Positions 5,965-13,603 are shown, counted from the first letter of the stretch. The stretch is 17,231 nucleotides of DNA from CAZFNQ01 sp964652125 (GCA_964652125.1 CAZZAE010000021.1:1-17231); one strand, 5' to 3'. A program made the numbers and translations. Notes: generated by a model from the letters alone, not told the origin.

Positions 5965-7266
5965 ATGGAAGATTTTCCTACAGATTCCTCAGAGAAACAA
6001 ATCACATTAAAAAATAAAAACCGTTTTTTGCGCGGCAATTTTTTTGCTTCATGGCTACAAAGTCGCCAACAAATAAATCAGGCAGAATCTTTGACCAATA
6101 AAGAAGATGAAGAAGATGACGAAAAAAAAGAAACCAAACAAAACGGGTTCCTAAACAAACTTGTAAAACATGTTAGAGGAATGTTTAAAAAACAAGTAAA
6201 AATCGACCTTTTACCGGATAAGGTGGAAACATATAATTCAGAAACATCCGCACCATTAACTGAAATTAATAATGAAACAAATGAATCAGATGCGGAAATG
6301 AAGAGAATATTGAACACGCCCGAACATAGTCAAGATAAAGAAATTATTGAAGGTGGTTTGTTGCCAGTATCTGCTGATGCAATACAGAGATACCAAAATG
6401 AATCTGAAACTCAAGATGTGAATAATTCAAGTCGTCTCGAAACCCGTCTCCCAGTACCTATGTATTCTTCGATTCTAAAAAGTGAAAATGTGACACTTAC
6501 TAAGCCAGAGGTAAATGAAAGTGCTCAATCAAACCGACCAGACCAAAGAGAATCTATAGACAACCAGGCATTATCAACAGGTGAAATCTTGCAACGTCGC
6601 CAAGAAAAACGCCTTAAACGAGAAGTTACATTTCTTAAAAAAGAAGCAGTTAGTGCCAAGAAAGAGCGTCAAGTCGTAAAAAAACAGCAAAAAGATTTTC
6701 AGCGAAAACTTATTCGTCAAGAACAAATTAACCAAGAAGTATTTAATAAACCTTTTCCTAAGACAGAACAATACTTAAATAATATTCCTAATAAATCTAG
6801 TGCTGAGCAAATATCGGAACCAAATAAGCTTACGAATATAAGTTCATCATTAAAGCCAAACAGGGATATATTACCTGAATTGCAGAATAATAAGATAAAA
6901 GAACTTGTAAATTCAGATTCAGATATTCTTCCTGAAGTTATACAACACAAAGTTGAAGCTGCAGCTGAGCACAATATACCTATTGAAAATTTATATGAAA
7001 GACGTCATGAAATAAAAGACGAACAACCCCTCGACAGCTATTTTGCCGCTAAATCATCTGACAATGTTTCCCAACTTTCAAACCAGTATATAAGGCTACA
7101 AAAAGGCTATGGACGTCTTAGTCAAGCAGTACTTAACAAGCAAAAATCACAGTTAGCTGATGAATCTTCACAAAATAGTATTCCCTACAAACAAGCAATT
7201 CAAAGTGGTTTTTGGAGTGGAGTTGTTGTTTGTATTTTCTTAATAATAATCTTATTGATAAATTGA
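5965..7266 (+). CDS. Hypothetical tail-anchored, coiled-coil protein, 433 aa
   Basis: I do not recognise this protein. The composition is strongly biased to Lys, Glu, Asn, Gln and Ser, and most of it looks disordered. Visible parts are an acidic run at residues ~47-57, a charged probable coiled coil at ~205-256 (EILQRRQEKRLKREV onward) and a single hydrophobic segment at the extreme C-terminus (GFWSGVVVCIFLIIILLIN, 415-433). There is no signal peptide, so it looks tail-anchored with a large cytoplasmic part. It begins 18 bases after infB and is probably in that operon. The ribosome-binding site is weak (AAAGG at 5952-5956). The bases are more A-rich than in infB. A role near ribosomes at the membrane would be speculation. 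Confidence 0.75.
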   Translation: MEDFPTDSSEKQITLKNKNRFLRGNFFASWLQSRQQINQAESLTNKEDEEDDEKKETKQNGFLNKLVKHVRGMFKKQVKIDLLPDKVETYNSETSAPLTEINNETNESDAEMKRILNTPEHSQDKEIIEGGLLPVSADAIQRYQNESETQDVNNSSRLETRLPVPMYSSILKSENVTLTKPEVNESAQSNRPDQRESIDNQALSTGEILQRRQEKRLKREVTFLKKEAVSAKKERQVVKKQQKDFQRKLIRQEQINQEVFNKPFPKTEQYLNNIPNKSSAEQISEPNKLTNISSSLKPNRDILPELQNNKIKELVNSDSDILPEVIQHKVEAAAEHNIPIENLYERRHEIKDEQPLDSYFAAKSSDNVSQLSNQYIRLQKGYGRLSQAVLNKQKSQLADESSQNSIPYKQAIQSGFWSGVVVCIFLIIILLIN

Positions 7267-7290
7267 GTATGAGTTATATAGGTGATAGTC

Positions 7291-7299
7291 TGGTAAAAT
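7291..7299 (+). promoter_or_regulatory. Extended -10 promoter of the 108-aa gene
   Basis: TGG-TAAAAT (7291-7299) forms an extended -10 element. No convincing -35 is visible at 16-18 bp spacing. The predicted start near 7306 would give a short leader containing AAAAGGA (7308-7314). Read-through from the infB operon is an alternative. Confidence 0.4.
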
Positions 7300-7320
7300 A
7301 ATCTCTGAAAAGGAATAATT

Positions 7321-7647
7321 ATGTTTAAACTTGACGACAATTTACTCCAAGAACTTGGCCTAGGTACTCTTCCTGTCGAGGAAAAGAATAAAATGCTGGG
7401 TCATATTTATGAAACACTTGAAATGCGTGTGGGGATGAAACTGGCTGAACAGATGAGCAATGAGCAACTCGACGAGTTTGAGGCTTTTATAGATCGCAAT
7501 GATGAACCGGGTGCCTTAAAATGGTTAGAGACAAATTTCCCTAATTACAAACAAGTAGTTGCTGATGAGCTAGAATTACTCAAAGCTGAAATTAAAAAAT
7601 CCGCTCCTCAAATCCTGGCAGCCAGTCAGCAGCTTCCTGCAGCATAG
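7321..7647 (+). CDS. Small helical protein resembling DUF5663
   Basis: The 108-aa protein is acidic and predominantly helical, without membrane segments or cysteines. The pattern LLQELGLGTLPVEEKNKMLG, then EMRVGMKLAEQM and the FEAFID...GALKWLETNFPNY core, matches what I recall of the DUF5663 family that is common in Patescibacteria; I could not check this by search. The family has no assigned function. The start is supported by AAAAGGA six bases before the ATG. The gene ends 19 bases from the convergent fmt gene. Confidence 0.75.
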   Translation: MFKLDDNLLQELGLGTLPVEEKNKMLGHIYETLEMRVGMKLAEQMSNEQLDEFEAFIDRNDEPGALKWLETNFPNYKQVVADELELLKAEIKKSAPQILAASQQLPAA

Positions 7648-7668
7648 AGTCTGTTTTAATAAAGACTC
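7648..7668. terminator. Weak hairpin between convergent genes
   Basis: GAGTCT (7648-7653) and AGACTC (7663-7668) form a six-bp stem with a nine-base loop between the 108-aa gene and fmt. No proper T-run follows on either strand, and the hairpin overlaps the fmt stop codon. It may be a weak bidirectional end signal. Confidence 0.3.
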
Positions 7669-8611
7669 AATTAATTCTATAACCAGCCATGAAAGATTGG
7701 GCTGACATTTCTTTTTTACCAATTGGTGTCAGTTTATCTATAGCTAACATTTTCTCACCTGTTTGAATTGCCAATACTTTTCCCTCCAAAATTGAAATTG
7801 TGCCCACTTCAGTCTGATGTGTACCACTTACTTTTTGATCAACTACATGTGCCTTGGTAATGATAACTTCTTTACTCGCAATATGAGTATGGCTACCTGG
7901 CCATCTGAGATAGGCCCGTATTTCACGCTCCAACTGAATGGCAGTCTTTTTCCAATCTATTAACCCATCCGCCTTAGTTATTAACTTATCATAGCTAGCA
8001 CCAGTTTCATCTTGCTTTACAGGGACTACTGAACCATCTAATATCCCGGGTAACAGTTTTAAGATCAAAGATTTACCGAGTTTAAGTAAGTTGTCTGCCA
8101 AGTCCTGTTTGGACTCCATTCCGCTTAGTTTAAATTCCAATTGGTCAAAGATTGGTCCAGCATCCATATTCTTGGCCAGCTTCATAATAGAAACACCAGT
8201 TTTGAAATCACCATTTAGAATTGTACTTTCAATAGGGGTTGGACCACGATGATTCGGTAAAAGTGAAGGGTGGATATTAATAATGCCTTTAGGAAAAAGA
8301 TCAATAATTTCCTGTGGCACAATTTTGCCATAAGCAACTAATACGGCAGCACCGGCACTATATCCAATGATTTGATCTCTTATATCCGTAAGTTTTATTG
8401 GTAGAAGTAAGGGTATATTATGAGCTTGAGCGACTCTTTTTATCTCTAAATCACGAGCGTTTCTTGATTTTCCGTTTGTATAATTTGATACTATCGCAGC
8501 AATATCATAACCATGTTCGATTAGTGCTAATATTACTGGCAAATTTGTATTTACACCTGTTGCTAAGCGTTCATTGCCAAAGAATAGTATTCGATTTGAT
8601 GTCTTTTTCAT
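7667..8611 (-). CDS. fmt: Methionyl-tRNA formyltransferase
   Basis: This enzyme transfers a formyl group from 10-formyl-tetrahydrofolate to Met-tRNA(fMet). The 314-aa protein has the catalytic triad Asn112, His114 (INIHPSLLP) and Asp150 (NMDAGPI), a Rossmann-like N-terminal domain (RILFFGNERLA at residues 7-17) and the C-terminal tRNA-binding domain from about 208, with GLIDWKKTA and AYLRWPGSHT. Length is normal (E. coli 315). The first 41 bases overlap the end of def, indicating co-expression. A GGAGGA sequence (8636-8631) lies 19 bases before the ATG, too far for a normal Shine-Dalgarno, and the frame has a stop just upstream of the ATG, so no earlier start exists. Confidence 0.95.
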   Translation of the reverse strand: MKKTSNRILFFGNERLATGVNTNLPVILALIEHGYDIAAIVSNYTNGKSRNARDLEIKRVAQAHNIPLLLPIKLTDIRDQIIGYSAGAAVLVAYGKIVPQEIIDLFPKGIINIHPSLLPNHRGPTPIESTILNGDFKTGVSIMKLAKNMDAGPIFDQLEFKLSGMESKQDLADNLLKLGKSLILKLLPGILDGSVVPVKQDETGASYDKLITKADGLIDWKKTAIQLEREIRAYLRWPGSHTHIASKEVIITKAHVVDQKVSGTHQTEVGTISILEGKVLAIQTGEKMLAIDKLTPIGKKEMSAQSFMAGYRIN

Positions 8612-9152
8612 AGTCTAGTCGCTTTAATTCTCCTCCAGGAAGTAATTTATAAAATGCTTGCTTCTTGTTTTTAATATGATCAATAAAAACTTTGCCATTT
8701 AAATGATCAATCTCGTGTTGAAAAACTCTAGCTAAAAACCCCTCTGCTGTAATCCTAAAAGATTTGCCGTTTTGATCAATTGCTTTTACCCTGATTTTCG
8801 AGAAGCGGGGAACTTTGCCATAAATGTCCGGTACACTAAGGCACCCTTCATAATCGGCAAGGGTTGGTCCTTCGAGTTTCGTTATTTCTGGATTAATAAA
8901 AACACTGAAATCTCGATCATTTTTATCGTCAGGGTTAGCTCGGACAACAATGATTCTAAGTGGTTTATCAATTTGTATTGCTGCCAATGCCACACCAACT
9001 TCGTGTTCGCGACTTTTTTCCCAATCAAGCGTTGATGCTTGCATGTCCTGTAAAACCTTTTGAATGGCTGGCGTTATAGTACTTATTTTACGTGAGCGTT
9101 GCCTTAGATGTTGGTTGGGCAGTGAAATGATACTTTTTTTTGTGGCTGGCAT
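8571..9152 (-). CDS. def: Peptide deformylase
   Basis: This metalloenzyme removes the N-formyl group from new proteins. Counted from ATG 9152 the protein has 193 aa. The three family motifs are present: GVALAAIQ (residues 53-60, normally GxGLAAxQ), EGCLS (102-106) and QHEIDH (145-150). Metal ligands are Cys104, His146 and His150; the catalytic base is Glu147. The first motif deviates, with Ala for the second Gly and Ile for the usual Pro. The frame is open up to a TTG at 9185, but a TATACT box lies between that TTG and the ATG, so the ATG is preferred. No Shine-Dalgarno is present. It overlaps fmt by 41 bases and follows priA. Confidence 0.93.
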   Translation of the reverse strand: MPATKKSIISLPNQHLRQRSRKISTITPAIQKVLQDMQASTLDWEKSREHEVGVALAAIQIDKPLRIIVVRANPDDKNDRDFSVFINPEITKLEGPTLADYEGCLSVPDIYGKVPRFSKIRVKAIDQNGKSFRITAEGFLARVFQHEIDHLNGKVFIDHIKNKKQAFYKLLPGGELKRLDYEKDIKSNTILWQ

Positions 9153-9160
9153 TTGCTGCC

Positions 9161-9189
9161 AGTATAAACTAACTAGCTTAACCAAGGAA
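9161..9189 (-). promoter_or_regulatory. Possible promoter of def-fmt (leaderless)
   Basis: TATACT (9166-9161, minus strand) lies eight bases before the def ATG, so a transcript starting there would be leaderless. The -35 candidate TTCCTT (9189-9184) is poor, and it lies within or beside the end of priA. Co-transcription from the priA promoter is equally possible. Confidence 0.4.
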
Positions 9190-9197
9190 ATACTAGG

Positions 9198-11150
9198 TTA
9201 TAAAAGATTTGTTGGGTCAACGTTGTATGACCAACCTGAAGGTAGTACTTTAATGACCTCAAGTAGATTATTTCTAACTTTGCTTTTAATAACAATTTGC
9301 CAATTGTAACCCTTTTTTGATTTCTCATAAAAACTTGGACTCGGGCCTATTATTTGAATTTTTAGTTTAAGATCTTGCAGTTTCTTTATAAGATCTGAAG
9401 CAGCATCCTGACCAGATTTTTGCGTTTTACGGGTGCATGTAAGCTTTAGTAAGTAACAAAAAGGTGGAAATAGAAATTGGTGACGCTCTTGAAGCTGATT
9501 GTTATAAAACTTTGACCAATCTTTTTTAACCGCGGCATCTATAATTTCACTATCGGGCTGATATGTTTGGATAATAGCCTTGCCAGCAATGTGACCACGG
9601 CCTATACGGCCAATTATCTGAGTGAGTAGTTGGTAAGTGTGTTCTTCGGCCGTAAAGTCTGGAAAGGACATGCTACTATCGGCATTAATTACTCCAACTA
9701 AGCTTAATTTTGGTAGATCTAAACCTTTTACTAGTAATTGTGTACCCACTAATATATCTATTTCGCCGTTCAGTGCTCTGTGATAATGCTGCTCAAAACG
9801 ATCAGCTTTTTTGTTATCTGCATCAAAACGATCGATCCTTGCTTTGGGGAAAAGCTTAGATAGTGAGTCTACAACAGATTTAGTGCCAATAGTTTTGTAA
9901 ATAATATCTGGACTATTACATATCGGACATTGTCCTAATGCAGGTGTTTTGTAACCGCATGTATGACAAAGCATTAGATGACTATCGCCGTGATATGTTA
10001 ATAAAAGATCACAGTTGGGGCACAACGACTGCCAGCCGCAATTAGAACATATAACCTGACGAGCAGTGCCTCGTCTGTTTAAGAATATTAGTACCTGCTC
10101 GTTGTGTTCTAGGGTTGAACCAATTTCTTTAATTAATGGGTTGGAAAAATAAGGATTCTTAGAAAAAAGATCCTTGCTACGTCTGTCGACTATGATTATT
10201 TGAGGTTTAGCTGCTTTGATGTTTACAGCTAATTCTTGCATTCGAAGTAAGGTAACACCTTTTGCCTTAGCAACATAATAGTCAGTTATATCTGGAGTAG
10301 CTGACCCAATTACCAGTAAACTTCCATGTATATTGGCTAACTTTCCAGCCACGTGGAGTGCACGATAATAGGGAGCTTGCTCTTGCTTATATGCTCCATC
10401 GTGGGCTTCGTCAACGACTATTAGTCCAAGATTGCTAAATGGTGCAAATAAAGCAGAGCGCGGTCCAATTACTACTACCGGGTCTTTGCTTTCCATGACA
10501 TCTAACCATGACTGTCGTTTTTCTTTGGGCGTAAGATTGGAGTGGAGTACTACTACTTTTATACCCAATGATTGTTCGAATGAATGAACCAACTGAGGTG
10601 TAAGACCAATTTCTGGGGTTAGTATTAGGACACTTTTTTTCTTTTCTAGTGTACTGGCTGCTAATTCTATATAAATCCTGGTCTTACCAGTGCCAGTATC
10701 TCCATGCAGTAAAAAAGTGCGTTGATCGGTACTAGTTTGAATTTTTTTAAGTATAGATAGCTGCTCCTTAGTAAGGTTAGGTAATTTGAGCTTACTAATT
10801 ATGTTGTTTTCCTTTAATTCCCTGTTATTTTTATGATGAGCTAATTCGGTAGGCAAAAATTGTGAAGTAATTGTCCCTAGAGGAGCTGGATAGTAATTAC
10901 GTATCCAGTTCAGTAGTTCCAGACTCGATTTGGGCAAAGGTTGAAGTGGTAAAGCACCACTTATAAGCTTGGTTTTAAAAATTGGCGCAGGTTCTTTTGA
11001 TACAACAACACCTAATACATGTACATTTTTTAAAGGTACAGTAACTATAGACCCTACAACCAATAACTCATCGTAAGAATAAGTCAAAGACACCTTGCCG
11101 TGGTAGTGCTGACTGCCAACCAAAACTTGATAATAATACCCCTTCTTCAT
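9198..11150 (-). CDS. priA: Primosomal protein N', replication restart helicase PriA
   Basis: This superfamily 2 DNA helicase recognises stalled forks and reloads the replisome. The 650-aa protein has an N-terminal DNA-binding region (about 1-110), Walker A GDTGTGKT (150-157), DEAH (247-250), a GSATP motif (282-286), and eight cysteines at 368, 371, 377, 380, 395, 398, 408 and 411 that bind two zinc ions. C-terminal helicase motifs include GTQLLVKGLDLP and QIIGRIGRG; the canonical arginine-finger motif has Ile where QVAGRAGR is usual. It is shorter than E. coli PriA (732 aa). It is divergent from a winged-helix gene. A perfect TATAAT six bases before the ATG and no Shine-Dalgarno suggest a leaderless message. 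Confidence 0.96.
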   Translation of the reverse strand: MKKGYYYQVLVGSQHYHGKVSLTYSYDELLVVGSIVTVPLKNVHVLGVVVSKEPAPIFKTKLISGALPLQPLPKSSLELLNWIRNYYPAPLGTITSQFLPTELAHHKNNRELKENNIISKLKLPNLTKEQLSILKKIQTSTDQRTFLLHGDTGTGKTRIYIELAASTLEKKKSVLILTPEIGLTPQLVHSFEQSLGIKVVVLHSNLTPKEKRQSWLDVMESKDPVVVIGPRSALFAPFSNLGLIVVDEAHDGAYKQEQAPYYRALHVAGKLANIHGSLLVIGSATPDITDYYVAKAKGVTLLRMQELAVNIKAAKPQIIIVDRRSKDLFSKNPYFSNPLIKEIGSTLEHNEQVLIFLNRRGTARQVICSNCGWQSLCPNCDLLLTYHGDSHLMLCHTCGYKTPALGQCPICNSPDIIYKTIGTKSVVDSLSKLFPKARIDRFDADNKKADRFEQHYHRALNGEIDILVGTQLLVKGLDLPKLSLVGVINADSSMSFPDFTAEEHTYQLLTQIIGRIGRGHIAGKAIIQTYQPDSEIIDAAVKKDWSKFYNNQLQERHQFLFPPFCYLLKLTCTRKTQKSGQDAASDLIKKLQDLKLKIQIIGPSPSFYEKSKKGYNWQIVIKSKVRNNLLEVIKVLPSGWSYNVDPTNLL

Positions 11151-11156
11151 AAGGGC

Positions 11157-11185
11157 ATTATAGCCTTTGCATTAAAAGCATTGAA
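11157..11185 (-). promoter_or_regulatory. Promoter of priA (leaderless)
   Basis: On the minus strand a perfect TATAAT (11162-11157) is paired with a weak -35 TTCAAT (11185-11180) at 17 bp. The predicted start coincides with the priA ATG at 11150. The -35 overlaps the -35 of the divergent promoter. Confidence 0.6.
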
Positions 11186-11209
11186 ATCTCTCAAAGACCT
11201 GGGTATACT
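11181..11209 (+). promoter_or_regulatory. Promoter of the winged-helix regulator gene
   Basis: TTGAAA (11181-11186), a 17-bp spacer and TATACT (11204-11209). The predicted start is near 11216 and the ATG at 11229, leaving a ~13-base leader without a Shine-Dalgarno. It is back to back with the priA promoter and shares five bases of the -35 region. Confidence 0.65.
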
Positions 11210-11213
11210 TTAT

Positions 11214-11227
11214 GTTGTTCGAATAAC
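11214..11227. promoter_or_regulatory. Palindromic operator candidate before the winged-helix gene
   Basis: GTTGTTCGAATAAC is a 14-bp palindrome with one mismatched pair. It sits at the predicted transcription start, between the -10 and the ATG. That is the usual place for an autorepressor site. Binding by the adjacent regulator is inferred only from position. Confidence 0.35.
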
Positions 11228-11228
11228 A

Positions 11229-11528
11229 ATGAAAGAACTTATGTTAGATACATTTATCACCTCCAGAGTCCGACGCAAGATCATTGTTGTATATGCAAAG
11301 TACCCGGATTTCAACACCCATGTTAGAGGCCTAGCTAAGCTAATTAAAGAGGATGCTGGCAATATTCAAAGAGAATTAAAGCGACTTGAGAAAATAGGTT
11401 TTTTAATTTCTGAAAGACAAGGCAACACCAAAATCTATCACACCAATAAGCACTTCGCTATTTTTAAAGAACTCCAAAGTATAGTGCTAAAATCACAACG
11501 TCTAGCTCAGAAAAGACACCAACAATAG
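11229..11528 (+). CDS. Winged helix-turn-helix transcriptional regulator
   Basis: This 99-aa protein resembles ArsR-type single-domain DNA-binding proteins. The arrangement is a helix (RRKIIVVYAKYPDF), a turn, a recognition helix region (AGNIQRELKRLEKIGFLISER) and a wing (QGNTKIYHTNKH), then a C-terminal helix (FAIFKELQSIVLKSQ) that could dimerise. There are no metal-binding cysteines, so it is not a classic metal sensor. The frame is open back to 11100, but those residues overlap priA and its promoter, so ATG 11229 (or 11241, MLDTF) is the start. It is divergent from priA and upstream of rpsU. Likely targets are its own promoter and possibly priA. Confidence 0.75.
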   Translation: MKELMLDTFITSRVRRKIIVVYAKYPDFNTHVRGLAKLIKEDAGNIQRELKRLEKIGFLISERQGNTKIYHTNKHFAIFKELQSIVLKSQRLAQKRHQQ

Positions 11529-11544
11529 TGTTGTGTAAATATCA

Positions 11545-11573
11545 TTGCGAATCTGCCCCTGTTAAAGTATAAT
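11545..11573 (+). promoter_or_regulatory. Promoter of the rpsU-yqeY operon (near-leaderless)
   Basis: TTGCGA (11545-11550), a 17-bp spacer and a perfect TATAAT (11568-11573). The predicted start near 11580 is about four bases before ATG 11584, so no Shine-Dalgarno can exist. Confidence 0.7.
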
Positions 11574-11583
11574 TTTGTTAGTT

Positions 11584-11799
11584 ATGATACAAGTTACTAG
11601 AAAAGATGCTAAAGAATCACTGGAAAATCTGCTTAGGCGATTCAATCGTAAGGTGCAGCAATCCGGCATGCCTGCAATTGTTAAACAGGGTCAGTACTTC
11701 GAAAAACCACTCAGCAAACGTGAGCGACGTACAAAAGCTATTATTCGTAAAGAGCGTAAAGCCATAAAAATGAAGAAGCTAAAACTCGGCCAAAAGTAA
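11584..11799 (+). CDS. rpsU: 30S ribosomal protein S21 (bS21)
   Basis: This 71-aa, very basic protein matches bS21: MIQVTRKDAKESLENLLRRF at the N-terminus, then a Lys/Arg-rich tail (KRERRTKAIIRKERKAIKMK). bS21 sits on the 30S platform near the anti-Shine-Dalgarno region and helps initiation. The frame is open to a TTG at 11575, but that codon lies upstream of the predicted transcription start, so ATG 11584 is preferred. The stop TAA overlaps the ATG of yqeY by one base, indicating coupled translation. The rpsU-yqeY pairing also occurs in Firmicutes, which supports both calls. Confidence 0.93.
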   Translation: MIQVTRKDAKESLENLLRRFNRKVQQSGMPAIVKQGQYFEKPLSKRERRTKAIIRKERKAIKMKKLKLGQK

Positions 11800-12248
11800 T
11801 GGCTTTAAAACAGCAAATAGACCAGGATTTAAAAACAGCTATGTTGTCGGGTAATAAAACCCTGACTACAACATTACGCGGCCTAAAAAGCGCTATATTA
11901 AATGTGGAAATTGCTCAGGGAAACAGAGACATGGGCCTCTCAGAATCTGAAATTATTAATGTACTGTCAAAAGAATCAAAGAAACGTCAAGAAAGCGCCA
12001 TACTTTATGCTCAAGGAGGAAATCCTGAGAGAGAGAAACTCGAGCTTGAAGAAAAGAAAGTTATTGATGATTATTTACCAGCTCAAATGTCCGAGTCTGA
12101 ACTGGTTGAGTTGATTAATGATGCTATCGATAAATTAGGCAAAGACACAACGAAAATGGGTCAAATAATTGGCTTTGTTAAACAAAAAGCAGGGGTCGCT
12201 GCTGATGGGGCTGCTATTGCTAGGCTTGTAAAGGAAAAACTTCAGTGA
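11799..12248 (+). CDS. yqeY: GatB/YqeY domain protein
   Basis: This 149-aa helical protein corresponds to the YqeY family, which is related to the tail domain of GatB, the amidotransferase subunit that acts on mischarged tRNA. Recognisable stretches are LKTAMLSGNKTLTTTLRGLK near the N-terminus, ESKKRQESAILYAQGG in the middle and DKLGKDTTKMGQIIGFVKQK near the end. A role in tRNA-dependent processes is inferred from the domain only. The start overlaps the rpsU stop (TAATG), and its own stop overlaps the next gene's GTG (GTGA), so the operon is tightly coupled. Length is normal for the family. Confidence 0.92.
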   Translation: MALKQQIDQDLKTAMLSGNKTLTTTLRGLKSAILNVEIAQGNRDMGLSESEIINVLSKESKKRQESAILYAQGGNPEREKLELEEKKVIDDYLPAQMSESELVELINDAIDKLGKDTTKMGQIIGFVKQKAGVAADGAAIARLVKEKLQ

Positions 12249-12784
12249 TACTACTTATGGGTGTAGCCGGGTCTGGCAAAAGTACCCAGGGAAAAATACT
12301 CGCCGATGAAAAGGGTTATGCTTGGATTTCAACAGGAGAAATACTGCGTGTTTTAGTCACTGGCACACGTCGCCAGCAGATGTTGCAAGGCCAACTTTTG
12401 AGCGACCAGGAGATAATCCAGATTTTTGATAAAGTATTAGACTTAATTAATCCTGCAGATGAATTTGTTTTGGACGGATTCCCCCGTACCATCGTTCAAG
12501 CAGATTGGCTCATGGATCAATTTAAGAAAAAACGTTTTGAAATGACAGCCGTGTTTCATCTTAAGGCATCCGAACAAGTTGTTCATGATCGATTACGTGA
12601 ACGTGGACGGCTTGATGACAGCGAACAAGCAATTACTAAACGCTTTGAAGAGTACCGGCTAATCACAATGCCAATAATTGAGCGCTTTAAACAACAGCAT
12701 GCACCTGTTTATGAAATTGATGCTTCTCAAGATGCAGAATCAATGCACAAGCAAATCATGAAATGCATAAACGGCTCAAAATAA
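12245..12784 (+). CDS. Adenylate kinase-like nucleoside monophosphate kinase
   Basis: This 179-aa P-loop kinase probably transfers phosphate from ATP to AMP or another nucleoside monophosphate. Motifs are the P-loop GVAGSGKST (residues 6-14), STGEILR (29-35) of the NMP-binding region and DGFPRT (77-82), a signature of adenylate kinases, plus arginines at 117-121 and 133. The LID is short (RERGRLDDSE) without zinc cysteines. The P-loop differs from the usual GAPGAGKGT, so specificity is uncertain; it may be a second copy or a variant. The GTG start at 12245 is preferred over ATG 12257 because MILL forms the first beta strand. It overlaps yqeY by four bases and precedes map by ten. Confidence 0.85.
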   Translation: MILLMGVAGSGKSTQGKILADEKGYAWISTGEILRVLVTGTRRQQMLQGQLLSDQEIIQIFDKVLDLINPADEFVLDGFPRTIVQADWLMDQFKKKRFEMTAVFHLKASEQVVHDRLRERGRLDDSEQAITKRFEEYRLITMPIIERFKQQHAPVYEIDASQDAESMHKQIMKCINGSK

Positions 12785-12794
12785 AGACATCTTT

Positions 12795-13550
12795 ATGATG
12801 ACGCGTGTCAAAACGACTACTGAAATTGAACATATGCGTACAAGTGGTGGTATGTTGGCACAAGTTCTTAACTTTTTAAAACCACACGTCCAACCAGGTA
12901 TTTCTACAAAAGATTTGGCAAATCTAGCCGCCTCTGAATTAAAAAAATTAGGTGGCAAACCCGCATTTCTCGGTTACTACAATTTTCCAGATGTACTTTG
13001 CACATCTATAAATGATGAGGTAGTGCACGGAATACCATCACGTGATAAAAAATTAAATCTCGGAGATGTAATTGGTCTTGATTTTGGTGTTAATTACCAA
13101 GGTATGATCACCGATGGTGCTATCAGTGTAATTGCAGGTAATACTGGCGATCAAAGAGTTCATGATTTAATCAAATACACTCAAGAATCTTTAATTGCTG
13201 GAATTGGAACTCTAAGGAATGGTGTTCAAGTAGGTGATATAGCAAATGCTGTTCAGAATGTTCTAGATAAAAAACATTTTGGCATTGTGCGTGACTTAGT
13301 TGGCCATGGTGTTGGGCATCAATTGCACGAAGATCCAAATATACCAAACTATGGTAAAAAAGGTACAGGACCTAAATTATTGGCTGGAATGACTATTGCC
13401 ATTGAACCTATGGCAACTTTAGGAGGTTATGATGTTTATACAGACAACGATAGTTGGACTATCAGAACTAGAGACGGCTCAGTGGCAGCCCATTTTGAGC
13501 ACACAGTTCTAATTAAAGAAAATGGTTTCGAAATACTGACACAGGCGTAA
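12795..13550 (+). CDS. map: Methionine aminopeptidase, type I
   Basis: This two-metal enzyme removes the initiator methionine after deformylation. The 251-aa protein matches the length and residue spacing of type I enzymes. Visible active-site residues are His79 (EVVHGIPS), Asp96 and Asp107 (GLDFG, MITDGA), His171 and His178 (GHGVGHQLHED), Glu204 (IAIEPMA) and Glu235 (HFEHTVLI). No N-terminal zinc extension is present. ATG 12795 is followed by a second ATG at 12798, and neither has a Shine-Dalgarno; translation may depend on coupling to the kinase gene ten bases upstream. It is the last gene of the rpsU operon. Its neighbours include the earlier steps of the same maturation route, def and fmt. 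Confidence 0.97.
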   Translation: MMTRVKTTTEIEHMRTSGGMLAQVLNFLKPHVQPGISTKDLANLAASELKKLGGKPAFLGYYNFPDVLCTSINDEVVHGIPSRDKKLNLGDVIGLDFGVNYQGMITDGAISVIAGNTGDQRVHDLIKYTQESLIAGIGTLRNGVQVGDIANAVQNVLDKKHFGIVRDLVGHGVGHQLHEDPNIPNYGKKGTGPKLLAGMTIAIEPMATLGGYDVYTDNDSWTIRTRDGSVAAHFEHTVLIKENGFEILTQA

Positions 13551-13603
13551 GAATAAATTAGTAATTTGGCTCGGTTAGGTGAAAATTTTTCAATTGGAGG
13601 AGA

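Noticed and set aside
9064..9309. Open frame of 81 codons on the plus strand over def and the end of priA
   Set aside because: It lies opposite well-conserved def and priA coding sequence, has no ribosome-binding site and resembles nothing; it is a shadow frame. The same applies to plus-strand frames at 8398-8613 and 8772-9035.
11100..11228. N-terminal extension of the winged-helix protein from a start at 11100
   Set aside because: It would overlap the start of priA and both divergent promoters, and the added residues do not fit the domain; translation from 11229 fits the predicted transcript start.
13580..13602. GGAGGAG and a TGAAAATTTTTCA symmetry after map as a terminator or ribosome-binding site
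   Set aside because: The symmetric sequence leaves too small a loop to form a hairpin, and no start codon follows GGAGGAG at a usable distance.
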